Shown one piece after another: positions 59,915-64,000 of a stretch of 64,000 nt of DNA. The notes beneath the pieces are model-generated. The model searched no databases, had not been told where the DNA came from, and saw nothing but the letters and a program-made list of their open reading frames with translations. The translations under genes were made by a program, and so were the position numbers. The DNA comes from Methylobacterium radiodurans (GTDB lineage: Bacteria; Pseudomonadota; Alphaproteobacteria; Rhizobiales; Beijerinckiaceae), in the NCBI RefSeq assembly GCF_003173735.1, contig NZ_CP029551.1, positions 303,501 through 367,500 of the forward strand, given 5' to 3'. Each line of letters begins with the position of its first letter. The stretch's first letter is position 1.

Positions 59915-61036
59915 ATGCCCCCATCCGTCGAGAATGCGCCGGACCTGTCCGGGCTCATCGAACTGTCGCGCGTCGCGCATCTCGACCTGAAACCCGTGGT
60001 TCTGCGGGTTCAGACGGACCTGTTCGTGCAGGCGGAGCGGCGGGACCGGGCGGAGCGGGAATCCTTCGAAGCGCTGGCCTGCGGCCTGATCCCGACGGTG
60101 GACGAGGACACGGCGCTGATCGTGGCCGAGAAGCTCGCGGGCTTTCCGGGCACGCCGGAGGCGGTTCTCGTCGCGCTCGCGAGCCGGGGCGGGCCCGTGC
60201 GCGATGCGGTGGTGGCGGGTGCACCCACGCTCACGCCCCGCCTGCTCGATGCGGCGCTGGGCGACGGGGCGGACCTCGCGGCCGCCATCGCGGCCCGGCC
60301 AGGGCTCGATCGCGCCACGATCGAGGACCTGATCGGCCGCGATGACCCCGTGATCGACCGGGCGCTCGCCGCCAATACGGGCATCGTGCTGCAGGCCTCG
60401 GCCGCCGCCCGCCTTGTCGCGCGTGGCCGGACGCAGGCCGATCTCGGCCGCCTGCTGCTCGCCCGGCCCGATCTCTCGGCGGCCGAGATGGCTCCGCTCT
60501 ATCTCCACGCCGATCCGGTCCGCCGCGAGGCGATCCGCGAGAGTGTCGAGGCGACCGCGGCCCTGCGCCCCTGCCCGCCCCCACCCCGCGGGGCCGGCAC
60601 GGAACTGACCGGCCTCTCAGCGGCCCACGACGTCACCGGCTTCATCGGCGCGCTGGCCGGGATGCTCGGCCTGCCGCGCGACTTCCTCGCCGCCTCGCCG
60701 GATCCGAGCACCCGCTACGACCTGATCACCCTGTGCCTGCGCGCGGCCGACCTGCACGAGGAGGAGGCGGTCTACGTCTTCCTGACCCTGAACGAGGGCG
60801 TGGCCCGCTCGGCCGAGCGCGTCTTCGATCTCGTGCGCCTGTTCCGCACGGTGAGCCGGACGGCGGCCCGCGACCTGATCTCGGCCATCACCGACAGGCC
60901 GCTGCGCGAGCGCGGCGGCCCGGCCGAAGCCTACCAGCCCCACCACGCACCCGAGAGCCAGAAGATCCGCACGGCCGCGACCGAGCGCCCGGCGCTCAGG
61001 CCCGCTTTGCCCGGCCGGGCGCGGATGAGTTCCTGA
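59915..61036 (+). CDS. DUF2336 family protein
   Basis: A 373-residue protein built of short helical repeats, with LSRVAHLDLKPVVLRVQTDLFVQA at the start and many HEAT-like pieces (FPGTPEAVLVALASRGGPVRDAVVAGAPTLTPRLLDAAL). DUF2336 proteins are common in alphaproteobacteria and have no established role. A TTG 18 bases upstream is an alternative start. Upstream at 59851-59865 a TTAA-N7-TTCA match looks like a weak CtrA half-match. Confidence 0.78.
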   Translation: MPPSVENAPDLSGLIELSRVAHLDLKPVVLRVQTDLFVQAERRDRAERESFEALACGLIPTVDEDTALIVAEKLAGFPGTPEAVLVALASRGGPVRDAVVAGAPTLTPRLLDAALGDGADLAAAIAARPGLDRATIEDLIGRDDPVIDRALAANTGIVLQASAAARLVARGRTQADLGRLLLARPDLSAAEMAPLYLHADPVRREAIRESVEATAALRPCPPPPRGAGTELTGLSAAHDVTGFIGALAGMLGLPRDFLAASPDPSTRYDLITLCLRAADLHEEEAVYVFLTLNEGVARSAERVFDLVRLFRTVSRTAARDLISAITDRPLRERGGPAEAYQPHHAPESQKIRTAATERPALRPALPGRARMSS

Positions 61037-61069
61037 GGGCCTGCGGGCCTCACGGATCCACTGCCGTCA

Positions 61070-61106
61070 CGCTCCCTCGCCCCCCTGCTGCGGGGGGGGA
61101 GGAGCG
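61070..61106. terminator. GC-rich hairpin between the DUF2336 gene and glnE
   Basis: Arms CGCTCC / GGAGCG with an inner CCCCCC / GGGGGG core lie in the 76-base gap between converging genes. This fits a bidirectional transcript end and is related to the other C-rich palindromes. No T-run. Confidence 0.5.
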
Positions 61107-61112
61107 CGGCCC

Positions 61113-64000
61113 TCAACCCAGCAGCCGCTCGAACAGCGCCCGCACCGACCGCCGCTCCTCCTCCAGTTGCGCCGTCAGCGTGCGAGCGTCCGGCAGCCCG
61201 GCCGCCACCGCGATCCGGCCGAGGACGGCGGGCGGCGGATCGGCCGGGTCGCCCTCGATCATCAGGCGCTGCCACTGATGGATGTCGTCCAGCAGCCGGT
61301 AGGCGGCGACCAGGCGGTCCGCCGCAGCCGCCGGCAGCAGGCCGAGCGCGCCCGCCCGCTCCAGCACGCCGGGCGCGTCGCGGCCGACGAGGTCCGGATG
61401 CGCGCGCGCGTGGCCGAGCACCAGGGCCTGGGCCAGGAAGTCGAGGTCGAGGAGCCCCCCCGGTGCCAGCTTCAGGTCGAGGGGACCGTTGTCCCCCTTC
61501 TCGCCCGCGACGAGGTCGCGCATCGCCCGGACCTCGCGCGCGACGCCCGCGGCATCGCGCGGCCGGCCCACCGCCTCCGCGATGACGGCCCGGATCTCGT
61601 CGGCGAGCGCGGCATCCCCGCAGAGAACCCGGGCGCGGGTGAGCGCCATCAGCTCCCAGGTCTCGGCCGATTCGGCGAGATAGGCGCGGAAGCTGCGCGC
61701 CTGCGTGGCGATCATCCCCTGGCCGCCGCCGGGGCGCAGGCGCAGGTCCACCTCGTAGAGGGTGCCGCGCCGGGTCGGCGCGGTGAGCGCCGCGACGAGG
61801 CGCTGGGTCAGCCGGTTGTAGGCCACCGCCGCGTCGAGCGAGCGGGGACCGTCGCTCTGACGGTTCTCGGGGTCGAAATCGTACAGCACCACGAGGTCGA
61901 GGTCGGAATCGGCGGTGAGCTGGCGCGAGCCGAGTCGCCCGAAGCCGAGCACCACCATCCGGCCGCCCGGCACCCGGCCGTGGTCGGCCGCGAAGGCCTC
62001 GGAGACCGCCTCCAGGCTCGCCGCCACCGCCGCCTGCGCCACGCCCGAGAAGGCCCGGCCGGCGCCGGCCGGCGGCAGGATGCCGGAGAGGAGCCGCGCC
62101 CCGGTGACGAAGCGCATCTGCCGGGCGGCGTCGCGGCTGCGGTCCAGGAACTCCTCCACCGACGCCGGCTGGCCGACGAGCGCCCGGAACTGCGCGTCGA
62201 GCGCCGCTTCGTCGCTGACCGGTTCGCCGAAGGCCGGGTCGATCACCGCGTCGAGCACGTGCGGGCTGAAGGCCACGGTGTCGGCGAGCCGCGGCGCGGT
62301 GCCGAGGAGATCGGCGAAGAGCAGCCGCAGCCGCTCGTGCGAGCGCAGGATGATCAGGAGCTCCACCGCCGCCGGCATCTGACCGAAGGCCCGGTCGAGG
62401 GCGGCGAGCGCCGCGTCCGGGTCCGTCGTGCCCGACAGCGCCTGGATCAGGGCGGGCACCAGCTCCGTCAGCACCTCGCGGGCGCGGGCGCTGCGCACCG
62501 CCGGACGCCGCCCGAAATGCCAGCCGCGTACGGTCTCGACCGCCCGCTCCGGCTCGCGGAAGCCGAGCTGACTGAGCGTCTTCAGCGTCTCGGGGTCGTC
62601 CCCCGCCCCGCTGAAGACGAGGTCGCCGATGCCGGCCGACAGGTCGGGCTCGGCCTCGAACAGAAGAGCGTAGTGCGCCTGCACCCGGGCGGCGTGGGCG
62701 AGGAGCGCCGCCTCGAAGTCTCCCCTGGTCGCGTAGCCCGCGAAATGCGCGAAGCGCTCAAGCGCCTCACTCGCCTCGGGCAGGCGCTGCGTCTGCGCGT
62801 CCTCCTGCATCTGCAACCGGTGCTCGATGCCGCGCAGGAAGCGGTAGGCCTCCGCGAGTTCGTCGCGCGCGCCCGCATCGATCCAGCCCTCCTCGACGAG
62901 CCCAGCCAGCATCTCCAGGGTGCGGCGCCCCCGGAGCGACGGCCGGCGCCCGCCGAAGACGAGTTGCTGCGTCTGCACGAAGAACTCGATCTCGCGGATG
63001 CCGCCGCGTCCGAGCTTGATGTCGTGGCCGGCCACAGCCAGACGCTCGTGCCCGCGCACCGCGTGGATCTGGCGCTTCATCGCGTGCACGTCCGCGATCG
63101 AGCCGAAATCGAAGTACTTGCGCCAGATGAAGGGGCGCAGCTCCGCCAGGAAACGGTCGCCGGCCGCGATGTCGCCCGCGATCGGCCGCGCCTTGATGAA
63201 GGCGGCCCGCTCCCAGTTCTGGCCGACCGTCTCGTAGTAGCTGAAGGCCGAGTTGAAGGAGATCGCGGTCGGCGTCGAGCCGGGATCGGGGCGCAGCCGG
63301 TAATCGACCCGATGGACGTAGCCGTCGCCGGTACGTTCCTGCAGCAGCTTGGCCAATCCTTGCGCGAGCCGGCTGAAGAACGGCGTCGGCTCCGTACCCT
63401 CCCGAAGCGGCGCCCTCTCGGGGTCGAAGAACACCACGAGGTCGATGTCGCTCGAATAGTTCAGCTCGCCCGCCCCGAGCTTGCCGAGCCCGAGCACGAC
63501 GAGGCCGCTGCCGGCCTGAAGATCCTCCGGGTCTTTGGCTAAGAAGCGCCCGAGATCGGCGGCCTGCCGCAGGAGGGCGTCGAGCGTCCCCGAGACGGAC
63601 GCGTCGGCGAAATCCGAGAGCGCGCCCGTGACCTGCTCCAGCGGCCAGATTCCGCCGATATCGGCCATTGCCACGAGGAGCGCCAGCGCCTGCCGGTTGC
63701 GCCGCAGCCGCCGGCCCACCGCTTCGAGATCGATGTTGCTGCTCGGCTCCGGCCGCCCGGCCGCGCGCTGGTCGGCGACGAGCCGGGCAAGGCTCTCCTC
63801 CGGGCTGGCCTCGAGCAACGCTTCGAGGCGCTCGGGATCGCGCGCCGCGATGCCCCAGAGGAAGGTCGAGTGCTCGGCGAGCCCCGCCAGCAGCGCCCGC
63901 ACGAGCGGATCCGCGATGAGCGCCGGCCGGTCCAGATCGGCGAGCCGCGCGGCGGCGCCGCCCGGGTCGGCCAGCACCGGCGCTTGCTCCAAGCGCGCCC
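61113..64000 (-). CDS. glnE: Glutamine synthetase adenylyltransferase/deadenylylase (5' end outside the window)
   Basis: Bifunctional enzyme that adenylylates and deadenylylates glutamine synthetase under control of PII. The visible part (about 960 residues) has the N-terminal nucleotidyl-transfer site with LVVLGLGKLGAGELNYSSDIDLVVFFD, GRGGIREIEFFVQTQQLVFGG, and the second copy with MVVLGFGRLGSRQLTADSDLDLVVLYD and GGLLDLDFLAQALVLGHA. Both active sites keep their Asp pair. The open frame continues to the window edge, so the true start lies beyond position 64000. The stop is at 61113. Confidence 0.93.
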   Translation of the reverse strand, partial: ARLEQAPVLADPGGAAARLADLDRPALIADPLVRALLAGLAEHSTFLWGIAARDPERLEALLEASPEESLARLVADQRAAGRPEPSSNIDLEAVGRRLRRNRQALALLVAMADIGGIWPLEQVTGALSDFADASVSGTLDALLRQAADLGRFLAKDPEDLQAGSGLVVLGLGKLGAGELNYSSDIDLVVFFDPERAPLREGTEPTPFFSRLAQGLAKLLQERTGDGYVHRVDYRLRPDPGSTPTAISFNSAFSYYETVGQNWERAAFIKARPIAGDIAAGDRFLAELRPFIWRKYFDFGSIADVHAMKRQIHAVRGHERLAVAGHDIKLGRGGIREIEFFVQTQQLVFGGRRPSLRGRRTLEMLAGLVEEGWIDAGARDELAEAYRFLRGIEHRLQMQEDAQTQRLPEASEALERFAHFAGYATRGDFEAALLAHAARVQAHYALLFEAEPDLSAGIGDLVFSGAGDDPETLKTLSQLGFREPERAVETVRGWHFGRRPAVRSARAREVLTELVPALIQALSGTTDPDAALAALDRAFGQMPAAVELLIILRSHERLRLLFADLLGTAPRLADTVAFSPHVLDAVIDPAFGEPVSDEAALDAQFRALVGQPASVEEFLDRSRDAARQMRFVTGARLLSGILPPAGAGRAFSGVAQAAVAASLEAVSEAFAADHGRVPGGRMVVLGFGRLGSRQLTADSDLDLVVLYDFDPENRQSDGPRSLDAAVAYNRLTQRLVAALTAPTRRGTLYEVDLRLRPGGGQGMIATQARSFRAYLAESAETWELMALTRARVLCGDAALADEIRAVIAEAVGRPRDAAGVAREVRAMRDLVAGEKGDNGPLDLKLAPGGLLDLDFLAQALVLGHARAHPDLVGRDAPGVLERAGALGLLPAAAADRLVAAYRLLDDIHQWQRLMIEGDPADPPPAVLGRIAVAAGLPDARTLTAQLEEERRSVRALFERLLG

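Overview
The window is a high-GC stretch (third codon positions almost always G or C) from an alphaproteobacterium of the Hyphomicrobiales, most likely a Methylobacterium-type methylotroph. The pointers are a YdeP-like oxidoreductase of the Methylobacterium Fdh4A kind, three small DUF6894 proteins, a DUF2336 protein, a NepR-like peptide, an alphaproteobacterial SOS box (GTTC-N7-GTTC) and a full CtrA-type site. The genus is an inference. I see no rRNA, tRNA, CRISPR array, phage or transposase gene.

Layout. 0-4 kb: gap, a coiled-coil membrane protein and pgk on the minus strand, facing away from a DUF4164-zapA pair. 4-12 kb: a secreted MRJP/Yellow-family protein, a bicupin oxalate decarboxylase, a TerC-family protein and a tripartite tricarboxylate transporter (TctC-TctB-TctA-TctC) with two binding proteins. 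12-20 kb: malate synthase G, two cyclic-di-GMP proteins and a SAM-dependent methyltransferase. 20-24.7 kb: an orphan peptide-type binding protein, small proteins, and a DUF6894-ruvB pair behind a strong LexA box.

24.7-40.9 kb is the most unusual part. A very large ABC exporter-like protein with a wrecked ATPase is divergent from a tightly coupled plus-strand cluster: MurG-like glycosyltransferase, GT4 glycosyltransferase, a second MurG-like enzyme fused to a polysaccharide deacetylase, a duplicated Dpp/Yej-type ATPase, a methyltransferase-like protein, a large binding protein, two permeases and a UDP-HexNAc dehydrogenase. The genes overlap by 4 to 13 bases, so they probably act together on a uronic-acid-containing surface glycan or glycolipid and on uptake of a related oligomer. 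Two related palindromic elements with 26-base terminal inverted repeats lie inside coding sequence here. Both are read in the same frame, one at the transferase/deacetylase junction and one ahead of a signal peptide. A third, unrelated hairpin array separates the binding protein from its permeases.

40.9-50.2 kb: a lytic transglycosylase, a pentapeptide-repeat protein with a channel-like C-terminus, the Fdh4A-like enzyme, a bacterial metallothionein convergent with a ZnuD-like TonB receptor, a tiny membrane protein, a MarR regulator and a single-domain response regulator. 50.2-57 kb: divergent bioA and bioF around a perfect 18-base palindrome, methionine aminopeptidase, a LysR regulator divergent from an MhqO/MhqD-like quinone-detoxification pair, and a small protein that joins a sigma-70 region 1.1-like domain to a C-terminal membrane anchor. 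57-64 kb: a NepR-like peptide behind a CtrA-type site, small DUF proteins, a rhodanese divergent from an FtrA-like regulator, a DUF2336 protein and the 3' part of glnE, which runs off the right edge.
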